The notes below the pieces were generated by a model. It was not told where the DNA came from. It did no database searches and saw only the letters and a list, made by a program, of their open reading frames with translations. Positions 16,801-24,108 of a DNA stretch of 64,000 nt are shown here, in pieces. Source of the stretch: an uncultured Clostridia bacterium (lineage in GTDB: Bacteria; Bacillota; Clostridia; Oscillospirales; Acutalibacteraceae); the NCBI GenBank assembly GCA_937920235.1, contig CALGUK010000034.1, forward strand, positions 186,001 through 250,000, read 5' to 3'. The position numbers and the translations under genes are program-made. How positions within the stretch are numbered: position 1 is the first letter of the stretch; each line of letters begins with the position of its first letter.

Positions 16801-19018
16801 TGCCTATCTGCCCATTGATCCGAAATATCCGCAGGACAGAATAGATTACATTCTTAAAAACAGTAATGCGGCGGCAGTCATAACGCAGGAGAAGTTTACT
16901 TCATTGGTGAAAAACATACCCTGCATTGATGCTACAGCGCTGCTCAGATCAGCAGAACAGCCTCAAAAAACTGAAATTCTCGCCTTACCTGAGGATACTG
17001 CATACGTAATTTATACATCGGGCTCCACTGGAAACCCTAAAGGCGCAAAAATCAGCCACAAATCAGCGGTTAACAGAATTTTGTGGATGCACGAGTTCTA
17101 TCCGCTCGAAAAAGAGGATGTTATCCTGCAAAAAACACCATATACCTTTGATGTTTCTGTCTGGGAGCTTTTCTGGTGGGGACTCAAGGGCGGTTCGCTT
17201 GCCGTATCAAAGCCGGATGAACACTTCCTGCCTGCAAAAATTCTTTTGGAAGCAGAAAAAAACGGAGTTACACATCTGCACTTTGTTCCGTCGGTATTTG
17301 ACCTGTTTCTGACCTATCTTGAGAACAATCCTCACGAGCAGAGCCGTTTTGAAACGGTCAGATATGTTTTCCTTTCCGGTGAGGCTCTGACGGCAAATCA
17401 TATTGCAAGATTTTATAAGATTTTCGACTTTAATAAGGTACAGCTTCACAATCTCTACGGCCCGACGGAATGTGCGGTTGATGTAAGCTACTACCCCTGT
17501 GTGCCGGGTGATGTTGACCCGGTGCCGATAGGAAAGCCGATTTATAACACACAGCTCTATATTACGGATAAATATATGAATCCCGTACCCGTAGGCGTTG
17601 TCGGCGAACTCTGTATAGCAGGCGTCAATGTGGGACAGGGCTATCTTAACAATCCTGAGCTGACGGCGGAAAAATTTATTGATAATCCGTTCGGTGAGGG
17701 AAAAATCTATAAGACGGGCGACCTGGCTTATTGGCGTGACGACGGAAATATCTGTTATGTCGGCAGAATGGACGGTCAGATCAAGCTTAACGGACAAAGA
17801 GTTGAGTTGGGCGAGATTGAAAAGGAAATCTGCAGGTACAACGGAGTTGAGTCAGCGGCTGTGATGATCCGTAAAAACAATTCCAACGACGTAATCGTTG
17901 CCTTCTGTTGCGGCGAAAATATTGATGTTGACGCTCTGAGAAAGCATTGCGAAAAATGGCTTCCCGCCTATATGGTGCCGTCGGGATTCAAACTTCTCCG
18001 CGAGATGCCGCTTAATCCCAGCGGTAAACTGGACAGAAAAGCTTTGAAGCTCATCGATGTGAGCTTCAGCGACTCGGCAGAAAAAGAAATGCCGAAAAAT
18101 GATCGGGAAAAGATGTTCTGTGACCTGTTTGCGAAAATTCTGAAAAAGAATATTGTGGGCAGAAACGAGAATTTCTTTGCCCTCGGCGGAACAAGTCTCG
18201 ATATGATTACAGCGCTTTCGGGAGATGAGCTGAAAGGTGTTTCTGCGGCAGATTTCATTGCAAATGCAACACCGCAGGCATTGGCAAAAATGAATTTGAG
18301 TTCGGCTAAGACGGAATACCTCCAAACACTCCGTGAAAGCGAAAAGGGAGAAAAGGCTCTTGTTTTGTTCCCGTTTGCAGGGGGCGGAGCAGAAGCATTT
18401 GCCGTGTTTACCGAGTCTGTAAAGGAAAAAGCAGAGGACACATCCGTATATTTTGTAAGATATTTACATTCTGCAGACGAGTGCAGGAGAGCTGCAACTG
18501 AAATTGCGGAAATTCTCGGAGATAAAAAGGTGTACTTCTATTCACATTGCGTAGGTTCGGCAGTTGCGTTGCAGATTTTGAATATTCTCGACGAGACGGG
18601 GAACGGCTTTGTGCGAGCTCTGATTGCCGGAGCAAGTATCCCGATGAAAAAGCCGGGCAAAAAGAATGCTTGGAATTATGTTCCGGATTTTGTTCTGAAG
18701 AAAATCCTTGTTAAAGCGGGAGCTCCTCTTGATAAGATGCCGAAGGGGGATGCGGCAGATATGCTTTACCGATTCCGCAAGGACGTTGATTTCTCAACGG
18801 CATATTTCTTCGGCAGCAAGGTAAAGACTTCAACTGCGGTTTATCCTGTTATTGCGGCAAACGATATCTTTACAAAAAATTATCGCGAAGCAGAGCTTTT
18901 GTGGAACAGATATTCGGAAAAGACAGAAACACTGAGAGTCATTGAGTCGCCGTCTCATTATTTCCAGGCGGACAACAGCGACGAGTTGGCGGAGATTGTT
19001 TCAGAAATAATGAAATAA
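10829..19018 (+). CDS. two-module NRPS, C-A-T-E-C-A-T-TE, Cys-type thioesterase
   Basis: 2729 residues. Domain order: starter-type C (1 to ~425, HHIISDG at H124); A1 (~430-930, YTSGSTGVPKG); T1 (Ppant S965 in GGDS); epimerase E (~995-1430, HHFLIDLVSW at H1133, later TVGWFTSCYP); C2 (~1455-1900, HHIILDGW at H1586); A2 (~1905-2400); T2 (S2456 in GGTS); TE (~2490-2729). A2 pocket residues D2108 V2109 W2112 H2151 F2181 S2183 L2209 V2217 D2218 spell DVWHFSLVD, the EntF-type serine code. A1 pocket residues (D621, Y622, A625 and onward) match no code I know, and its A5 motif is NPIGPSE. The TE motif reads SHCVG, placing cysteine C2574 where serine is usual, with D2679 and H2710 completing a plausible triad. 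Inferred product: N-acyl-D-X-L-Ser, either cyclised or hydrolysed. Confidence 0.95.
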   Translation: MKLTSAQKQLYNMEIFAGGSIGVICGTVLFDKVYDINEMKRAINEVYRINEALRTRVSSENGEPVQYVTEYAERDVEVLHFDTKEQVHEYADKMAHTPFDFTGNLCELDILMSESFCGVLYRLHHIISDGWTLALIASQFYKILHGEEVEAFPYSAYIDEEAKYLQSKRAAKDRAYFEEQNKSLDEPLYLFDVAPKIGKSVRKSYIIDKATASKITEFVERENTSAYMFFLTLITAYFSKAKNNAERFCIGTAILNRTTHSQRNTAGLFVNTVPLFCCIEPESSFSANLKITEENTLGLLRHQKFNYSEMLTEFAEDRLFDILFSYQNNIIYGDHSLSTWYHNGMQNESLQIHIDDRDRDGVFRIHYDYQTEKFEEKDIQRLHERLMLMIDDILEDGGKPLCRLEYLPKEEKQKLLFDFNDTAVDYPKDKGVYGLFEAQVQKTPDKTAVIFKDIKLTYSQLSYRVNECADRLRSLNIKEKDVVAVHLERSHFLIVFQLAVLKTGAIFLPVDKRYPVDRIRQMCCNCNVKLLISDELSRDDIDVNLISADGFAAAEITEKAETVNNMGDCYIIYTSGSTGVPKGCLLTGKGLLNFCLNNNTLETLNNMENPVFACVNSVSFDYFIAETLLPLSNGFTTVVLDDSESTVQKAFLSVVSENGINVIMTTPTRLKIYYDNKNNCDILKNTECICTSGEPLTAELLDSLYKKSPLAQVYNPIGPSECSVWDMGGRLERADGLDIHIGKPVANIQIYITDKYMNLTPIGITGEICIAGDGVGSGYINNPELTSEKFVDNPFGEGKIYKTGDLAYWRDDGNICYVGRNDFQVKIRGQRIELGEIENAVLSADGVVQCAVVVRKDADNRQFICAFYTGREIDASELRAVLSAKLPRYMVPHIFTHLADMPMTSSGKISRNALPEIELNNISTDMEYAAPLTLHEKVLAEVICSVLKSDSVNMLDNFFNIGGDSISAIYIVSELEEKGYRLHVSDIMQSNTLSDVAKAMKSESVIEEYEQGEVNGFIPFTPIMRAFSAESSSIPEDFVHTCVIPADCDESTAKKVMDVLVAHHDILRGTFTDDGIEIHPSAERKAYSFTSVCIEDEEKAMEFLKKPSIEDGKLVNVVFCRTANGNLIGITVHHFLIDLVSWEVIMKDFKTAVAMLKNNEEASLPSKTASFVLWAEVLREYSGSISEESRKYKNTVDGLLDNAKPLYLNGEKQEAAEEFSYTFNESVSYSLSNKVNNAYGTRINEVLLTALGLAAGELADSPVGIMVETHGRAELHKPIATERTVGWFTSCYPVVIDKSNGISDELISVKETLRKIQRTGIDYLLLSQKFHKNADVIFNFYKSGGADKSDGADFSAFNAEKSVFPGKINVNCFIIDDALTVKISVPEGRHIQNIGKMLGEEFIKQVGRLVELCISTDNVIKTRSDFSDKELTDGELEELKTLFDDAENGQNIVDIYGLTPSQEGMYAQYFRNTETKTYLIKNLCKISKNADTALIGKSVELLSLRHQALKTAFAVTKTTGTIKQVVLENRKPYFSVIECAEPFSQTALDKIVAESTKNPFDLQKDSLFRVVIIDFTDERFMLIYAHHIILDGWCFPVIITDLQEYYYRLFNGGKGAEALAEEIKKESLSQTSYGQYSDWIKQQDKNRAYEYWRDLLRDNSPAHIFGKEKKDNSKNENIVTFRTRLTDDLSRYIERFAKENKVSPNTVFECVFSIALQKFSGSEEVVFDKIISGRSIPLKNIECTVGPFINTVPVRIKSDGSTSFSELLRETHNQTVNANKYGILPLSEVYKTCDIDAKAIDSFFVFENYYLGDISDLGKGSLSPELVSFEEQTEFSLAVTILKENHGYTIRTSYAQEMYNEREISSFIEGYLSLLTTSLNGDIQIKDIDAVSDDEKQKVLRSFNNTPYAYKESENSTLYSLFEKTSDENGEKVCIRANGEEITFAEFRRYAERIDSRIREITNGTKSVVAVICERSFEMYGAVYGIIRGGNAYLPIDPKYPQDRIDYILKNSNAAAVITQEKFTSLVKNIPCIDATALLRSAEQPQKTEILALPEDTAYVIYTSGSTGNPKGAKISHKSAVNRILWMHEFYPLEKEDVILQKTPYTFDVSVWELFWWGLKGGSLAVSKPDEHFLPAKILLEAEKNGVTHLHFVPSVFDLFLTYLENNPHEQSRFETVRYVFLSGEALTANHIARFYKIFDFNKVQLHNLYGPTECAVDVSYYPCVPGDVDPVPIGKPIYNTQLYITDKYMNPVPVGVVGELCIAGVNVGQGYLNNPELTAEKFIDNPFGEGKIYKTGDLAYWRDDGNICYVGRMDGQIKLNGQRVELGEIEKEICRYNGVESAAVMIRKNNSNDVIVAFCCGENIDVDALRKHCEKWLPAYMVPSGFKLLREMPLNPSGKLDRKALKLIDVSFSDSAEKEMPKNDREKMFCDLFAKILKKNIVGRNENFFALGGTSLDMITALSGDELKGVSAADFIANATPQALAKMNLSSAKTEYLQTLRESEKGEKALVLFPFAGGGAEAFAVFTESVKEKAEDTSVYFVRYLHSADECRRAATEIAEILGDKKVYFYSHCVGSAVALQILNILDETGNGFVRALIAGASIPMKKPGKKNAWNYVPDFVLKKILVKAGAPLDKMPKGDAADMLYRFRKDVDFSTAYFFGSKVKTSTAVYPVIAANDIFTKNYREAELLWNRYSEKTETLRVIESPSHYFQADNSDELAEIVSEIMK

Positions 19019-19020
19019 AA

Positions 19021-19056
19021 AATGAGAGAGTGTTTATTGCACTCTCTCATTTATTC
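19021..19056. terminator. bidirectional terminator after NRPS and lgt-like gene
   Basis: A perfect 12-bp stem (19021-19032 with 19040-19051) and 7-nt loop lies between the convergent genes. The T-run is stronger on the minus strand. Confidence 0.85.
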
Positions 19057-19057
19057 A

Positions 19058-19984
19058 TCAGAACTTTATTCTGCCTTTTTTCTTTTTGACTTCACGGCGT
19101 TTTTTTATCTGCTTTATTTTTTCTTTAATCTCAGCCGACTTAATGTTTCTGAGCTCCGTGCAGGCGGTGTAATATTCCTCATTGACGCTCACTTGTCTGC
19201 GTTCGAACCAATCGTACATGCGAGAACCGAATTTGTGAGCAATAAGGAGATATATCAAGCCGAGCACTGTACCGATGAGACAGAGAATCTGATATAGCTT
19301 AAGACCGTAAAAAATGTCTTTTTCACAACGGGTAAACTCGGTGAAGAAGCGGATTGACGAGTAAAGAGTAAGATAAAGCGGGAACATTGTGCCGGGCTTT
19401 GCTTTGTCGCGGTAATACATAAAGAAGATGAACAGCGCCAGAGCAACAAAAGCCTCAAGAAGCTGAGACGGAAATTCAAACATATCCGATGCGACGTTAT
19501 AAATGCCGTTTTCCATTTCCACACCTCTGCAACAGCCTCCGCTGAAGCAACCGAGCTTTGCAAAAATAAGAATAAGAGGAAAAGCAGGAGTCATAAAATC
19601 AAATTGCTTGACAACATTTGTACCGAGCAAGGCGAAAATGATAAAATAGACTACCGGGGCAAAATAAAGAAGACCGAAATAGTTACCGCCTGTGTTGAGG
19701 GCGTTACCGAAGGCTTTGTTTATCGGGCCTGCAGGCAACATCTGAATTGCGGCAAACAATACGGATTCGATGATAAGAAAGAGTGTTCCTTCCGAGAGAA
19801 AACGGGGAAGATAAATGTGCTTTCCGATTCTCAGCGTAAGGTTCTGAAGCCTTACAAATAAATTCGTGCGAACCTGCTTTCTTCTTTTGATATTAAGAAA
19901 ATAGAAAGCAAAAATGGCGATTATACCGAAAGTGGTACCGAAAACGTCATAATCGAGAAAAGCTAAGGGAGTTTCCAATAACAT
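19058..19984 (-). CDS. Lgt-like prolipoprotein diacylglyceryl transferase family protein
   Basis: About 308 residues with roughly seven hydrophobic helices. Lgt-like signatures are GCFSGGCCRG, PSQLLEAF (compare P-x-Q-L-Y-E) and SSIRFFTEFTR near the end, followed by a basic tail of ~40 residues. The usual HGG-containing N-terminal motif of canonical Lgt is not obvious, so this is a divergent paralogue. It may modify lipoproteins or act on another lipid substrate. The ATG at 19984 (MLLETPLAFL) is preceded by AGGAG at good spacing, unlike the upstream ATG at 20035. It is convergent with the NRPS gene and shares its terminator. Confidence 0.75.
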   Translation of the reverse strand: MLLETPLAFLDYDVFGTTFGIIAIFAFYFLNIKRRKQVRTNLFVRLQNLTLRIGKHIYLPRFLSEGTLFLIIESVLFAAIQMLPAGPINKAFGNALNTGGNYFGLLYFAPVVYFIIFALLGTNVVKQFDFMTPAFPLILIFAKLGCFSGGCCRGVEMENGIYNVASDMFEFPSQLLEAFVALALFIFFMYYRDKAKPGTMFPLYLTLYSSIRFFTEFTRCEKDIFYGLKLYQILCLIGTVLGLIYLLIAHKFGSRMYDWFERRQVSVNEEYYTACTELRNIKSAEIKEKIKQIKKRREVKKKKGRIKF

Positions 19985-20115
19985 AACTATTACTCCTGAA
20001 GTGTTCAATGTATTTTGGTAAAAATATATTATCATAAATCTGAGCTTTTTTCAAGTATGTATATTTCTTAACATAATATTAACAATTGATCCATAAATAT
20101 CCTGTCTGAAAATCA

Positions 20116-20144
20116 TTGACATTATTTCAAGTTTATGGCATAAT
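20116..20144 (+). promoter_or_regulatory. sigma-A promoter for the DUF4474 lipoprotein
   Basis: TTGACA (20116-20121), 17 bp, CATAAT (20139-20144), about 50 bases before the start at 20193. Confidence 0.65.
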
Positions 20145-20192
20145 ACTTTGTGTATGTAGGAGAAAGATATTGTTTATGGAGGAACGATATTT

Positions 20193-21335
20193 ATGAAATC
20201 TAAATTAACAAGAATTCTTGCCGTTATTTTAGCATTCGGTATGCTGATTTGTTGTTTCTCAGCTTGCGGCGGCAAAGAAGATGAAGAAGAAAGCACAAAA
20301 CCAACCGTTCTCGGTCCTACTGATGACTTGAGCGGCTGGGCTACAGATGATACTGCAGGCGATGCGTTCGGCGACAATTTGAACAGTGATGCTCTCGGCA
20401 ACAGCGGCGACAGCTCCTGGACAGGTTCAACAGGCGGAAACACCTCCGGTAACGGCTCAACAGGCGGAAGCTATTGGCCGTCAGGCAGCACAAGCACTGT
20501 TACTCCGAACTATCCTTCAGGCAACGGTTCATCCGGCAACAACACATCGGGCGGATCAGATCCTTTAGATACACTCGAGGATGAGGTTACTCATTTCTTC
20601 ACACACTTTGATACTCCTGAAGAGAGAGCAGCAGTTCTTAAGCTCGCAGGTTATGAATACGATGCCGCACAGGGTATTTTCTATACTCATCTTAATCCGT
20701 GGCAGCGTTATTTCGGATTTACACCGATTTACGACCAGGCAGCACCTCTCACAAATATGTGGTATCTCACACTCAAGATGGACTTCCTTTACGGAGATTT
20801 CATCTGGAGACTTCAGTGGTGGAAGGGACAGTACGGTGTTCTTGAAGGTGCAGAGCTCGGTGTTTACACCAAGTATCCCGAGGATGACGGTGAATTCTTC
20901 AAGTGTGCCGCAGACGAACAGCTTCTCAGAATGACATTTGACTATTATCACAGCCTTGGCGATTATAATAGAGGAAATATTCTCTTCACAAGAGCTGAAC
21001 AGGAGCATTGGTGGCTCACAGGCTTCAAGTTCGGTGTTGTCAGCCCGACAAAGAACGTTGTAAGAGCATCTCTTTACGCTTATGATGATGAAATGGCAGA
21101 TAAGATTGAGCTTTGCCTCCAGAATGTTAAGGATGCAAACGGAAACATCAACGGATTTACTAAGTGGTACCAGGGCACAACGGATATGAACTTCTACATA
21201 AGAACAGGTAACAAGTTCTCGGTTGTATGGCTTGATGCAGGTTATCTTAACTATAATACTGCTCCGGAAAATCCCGAAGAGGAAAATCCCGATGTAGATA
21301 TTCCCGAAGAGTCTTCATCAGAATCCGCACAATAA
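20193..21335 (+). CDS. DUF4474-type lipoprotein
   Basis: 380 residues. A lipoprotein signal peptide ends in CFSAC, so the mature protein should be lipid-anchored at the outer face of the membrane. An acidic Ser/Gly/Thr/Asn-rich linker spans residues ~30-125. The globular part (~126-355) is Trp/Tyr/Phe-rich (LNPWQRYFGF, WRLQWWKGQYG) and resembles the DUF4474 family of Clostridia, whose role is unknown. The tail is acidic and Ser-rich. It is monocistronic, with its own promoter and a strong terminator. Confidence 0.8.
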   Translation: MKSKLTRILAVILAFGMLICCFSACGGKEDEEESTKPTVLGPTDDLSGWATDDTAGDAFGDNLNSDALGNSGDSSWTGSTGGNTSGNGSTGGSYWPSGSTSTVTPNYPSGNGSSGNNTSGGSDPLDTLEDEVTHFFTHFDTPEERAAVLKLAGYEYDAAQGIFYTHLNPWQRYFGFTPIYDQAAPLTNMWYLTLKMDFLYGDFIWRLQWWKGQYGVLEGAELGVYTKYPEDDGEFFKCAADEQLLRMTFDYYHSLGDYNRGNILFTRAEQEHWWLTGFKFGVVSPTKNVVRASLYAYDDEMADKIELCLQNVKDANGNINGFTKWYQGTTDMNFYIRTGNKFSVVWLDAGYLNYNTAPENPEEENPDVDIPEESSSESAQ

Positions 21336-21384
21336 TTCAATTGCATAAAATCCTGCAATTTGAAGCAGGGCACTAAGGAACAAA

Positions 21385-21428
21385 AGAGGTAATGCGGATA
21401 AAACCGTGTTACCTCTGATTTTTTGTTT
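21385..21428 (+). terminator. intrinsic terminator of the DUF4474 lipoprotein gene
   Basis: The stem 21385-21397 with 21404-21416 has 13 pairs including two G-U, a 6-nt loop, then GATTTTTTG. Confidence 0.85.
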
Positions 21429-21546
21429 ATAATCACTGAAGTCCGGAATCGCCGTGTATTCTTGCGGAATGAAAGATGAAATACAGGTTTTTTTGCATAA
21501 AATATGCATATAAATAAAATATATTTCAAAAAGTTTTCTATTATGG

Positions 21547-21575
21547 TTGAAAAGTCGCGTGTTTTAGTGTAAAAT
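21547..21575 (+). promoter_or_regulatory. sigma-A promoter of glgP
   Basis: TTGAAA (21547-21552), 17 bp, TAAAAT (21570-21575), some 55 bases before the ATG at 21631. Confidence 0.65.
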
Positions 21576-21630
21576 AGACAAATCAAATTAGATTTTTATT
21601 CTTTTTTATAAATTTTTTTGGAGGTTTTGT

Positions 21631-24042
21631 ATGAAATATTCGCTTACAAAGAAGCAGGCAAAAGAGCTTGTGGAATCAAAACTTTCTCATTTTATCGGAG
21701 TAAATCCCGATGAGGCTACAAATGAGCAGTTCTATAAGGCTATCGCCCTTATTGTCAGAGATATGATGAGTCAGGGCAGAGCAGAGTTCTCCAAGGAGGG
21801 CTCAAAAAAAGGAACAAAAAGAGTTTATTATCTTTGTATGGAATTCCTTATGGGTCGCTCTCTTAAAAATAACCTTTATAATCTTAATCTCACAAAGGTT
21901 TTTGAGAGTGTGCTGAAGGATTACGGTATAAAAATGGAGTCGATCTATGACTGTGAGCCCGATGCCGGACTCGGCAACGGCGGCCTCGGTCGTCTTGCCG
22001 CTTGTTATCTTGACGGTCTTGCAACTCAGGGATATGTCGCAAAAGGTTATACCATTCTTTATGAATACGGTATTTTTAAGCAGAAGCTTGTTGATGGCTG
22101 GCAGACAGAGCTCCCGGATTTCTGGCTTCCCGGCGGTGATGTATGGCTTGTTCCTCACGAAGAGCAGGCAATGGAAATTAAATTTGAGGGTAAAGTCCGT
22201 GATGTGTGGGAAAACCAGTATCACAGCGTTGAGATTGAAAATCCCACAGTGATTCAGGCTGTGCCCTATGATATGCACGTTGCAGGAAAAGACGGTAAGG
22301 GTGTATCTGTGCTCCGTCTCTGGTCTGCAAAGGCTCCCGGTCTTGATATGGCACTCTTTAATCAGGGCGATTATATGAGAGCGATGGAAAGAAACGCTAT
22401 GGCTGAGGTTATCAGTAAGGTTCTCTATCCGTCTGACAATCATCCGGAGGGAAAATCACTTAGACTCCGTCAGCAGTATTTTCTTGTTTCGGCATCAATC
22501 CAGGATATTGTTCAGCACCACCTCCGCGAATTCGGAACAATGGACAATTTTGCGGATAAGGTTGCAATTCATATTAACGACACTCATCCCACAATGGCTA
22601 TCCCCGAACTTATGCGTATTCTCCTTGATGAGTGCGGTTACGGTTGGGACGATGCATGGAATATTGTAACAAATGCGGTTGCTTATACAAACCATACGGT
22701 CATGAGAGAGGCTTTGGAGTGTTGGCCTGAGGATCTTTACAAGCGACTTATGCCTCGTTTATGGCAGATTACAAAGGAAATTGACAATCGCTTCCGTTCA
22801 TTTGTATGGAACAGCACCAACAATGCGGACACGGTAGAGAGAATGGCGATCATTTCAAACGGTATTGTAAGAATGGCTAATCTCTGCGTTGCAGGGTCAC
22901 ATTGCGTAAACGGTGTTTCGGCACTCCACAGCGATATTCTTAAGGATACGGTTTTCTCAGACTTCTATGCACTTACTCCGGATAAATTTACAAATGTTAC
23001 AAACGGTATTGCCCACAGACGTTGGCTCTGCCAGGCAAACCCGAAGCTCACAAAGTATCTTACGGGACTTATCGGTGACGGTTTTGTAAAAAATGCCGAC
23101 GGACTTCTCGAATTGAGAAATTATAAGGACGACAAGGCTGTTCTCGACGAGCTCGGCAAAATCAAGCGTTCAAATAAGGAAGAATTTGCGAAATATGTGC
23201 TCAATCATAACGGAATCAAGCTTGATCCGGATTCAATCTTTGATGTTCAGGTCAAGAGACTTCATGAATATAAGCGTCAGCATCTCAATGCGTTGAATAT
23301 TCTTTCGCAGTATCTTGCAATCAAGGAAAATCCGAACGGAGATTTCATTCCGCACACATATATTTTCGGTGCAAAAGCCGCATCGGGATATTTTATGGCA
23401 AAGAAGATAATCTCCTTTATCTGCGCACTTGCGGATGTTATAAATAATGACCCGGATGTCAAGGGCAGACTCAAGGTGGTTTATGTTGAGGATTACAATG
23501 TAACTCTTGCAGAAAAGCTTATGCCTGCCGCAGATATTTCAGAGCAGATTTCTCTTGCAGGAACAGAGGCATCGGGTACGGGTAATATGAAGCTTATGCT
23601 TAACGGCGCCGTAACACTCGGTACTATGGACGGTGCAAATGTGGAGATATATGATGCTGTCGGCGAAGACAATATCTATATTTTCGGTATGAAGACACCT
23701 GAGGTTCAGCAGTTGCAGAAGAGAGGCTACAATCCTCAGAATTACTTCAATGCTAATGCAGAGCTTCAGAAAATTCTCGGTTTTGCAAATTACAACGGAA
23801 TAGGCGGAAAAATGTTCCATGAGGTTACCTCGTCAATCATCTATAATGATCCTTATATGGTTCTTGCAGATTTCGAGGACTACAGAAAGACTCAGCAGAG
23901 AATTTCAGCAGACTTCCTTGACCGCGATAAGTGGAACAGAATGTCACTTATGAACATTTCCGGAGCAGGCAGATTTGCCGCAGACCGTGCTATCAATGAG
24001 TATGCCGCAAATATCTGGGATGCAAAATCAGCACTTAAATAA
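21631..24042 (+). CDS. glgP: glycogen/alpha-glucan phosphorylase
   Basis: 803 residues, full length for the GT35 family. It releases glucose-1-phosphate from storage alpha-glucans using PLP. GNGGLGRLAACYLD near the N terminus, KRLHEYKRQHLN in the middle, and the PLP-lysine region EASGTGNMKLMLNGA (K654) are all present. GGAGG sits eight bases upstream of the start. It is monocistronic with a strong terminator. No other glycogen gene is adjacent; galU 15 kb away makes the related sugar nucleotide. Confidence 0.97.
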   Translation: MKYSLTKKQAKELVESKLSHFIGVNPDEATNEQFYKAIALIVRDMMSQGRAEFSKEGSKKGTKRVYYLCMEFLMGRSLKNNLYNLNLTKVFESVLKDYGIKMESIYDCEPDAGLGNGGLGRLAACYLDGLATQGYVAKGYTILYEYGIFKQKLVDGWQTELPDFWLPGGDVWLVPHEEQAMEIKFEGKVRDVWENQYHSVEIENPTVIQAVPYDMHVAGKDGKGVSVLRLWSAKAPGLDMALFNQGDYMRAMERNAMAEVISKVLYPSDNHPEGKSLRLRQQYFLVSASIQDIVQHHLREFGTMDNFADKVAIHINDTHPTMAIPELMRILLDECGYGWDDAWNIVTNAVAYTNHTVMREALECWPEDLYKRLMPRLWQITKEIDNRFRSFVWNSTNNADTVERMAIISNGIVRMANLCVAGSHCVNGVSALHSDILKDTVFSDFYALTPDKFTNVTNGIAHRRWLCQANPKLTKYLTGLIGDGFVKNADGLLELRNYKDDKAVLDELGKIKRSNKEEFAKYVLNHNGIKLDPDSIFDVQVKRLHEYKRQHLNALNILSQYLAIKENPNGDFIPHTYIFGAKAASGYFMAKKIISFICALADVINNDPDVKGRLKVVYVEDYNVTLAEKLMPAADISEQISLAGTEASGTGNMKLMLNGAVTLGTMDGANVEIYDAVGEDNIYIFGMKTPEVQQLQKRGYNPQNYFNANAELQKILGFANYNGIGGKMFHEVTSSIIYNDPYMVLADFEDYRKTQQRISADFLDRDKWNRMSLMNISGAGRFAADRAINEYAANIWDAKSALK

Positions 24043-24060
24043 TAAATTTAAGCAAAAATT

Positions 24061-24090
24061 AAGGCAGTTCTTCTGAACTGCCTTTTGTGT
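24061..24090. terminator. bidirectional terminator between glgP and 24109 gene
   Basis: AAGGCAGTTC (24061-24070) pairs perfectly with 24075-24084 over a TTCT loop, with T-rich sequence on both outward sides. Confidence 0.88.
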
Positions 24091-24108
24091 TTGTTTTGGT
24101 TTGTGCTT

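Noticed and set aside
18302..19018. Terminal reductase domain as in gut dipeptide-aldehyde NRPSs
   Set aside because: The C-terminal domain lacks a Rossmann NAD(P) motif and has the alpha/beta-hydrolase TE pattern with Asp and His at TE spacing.
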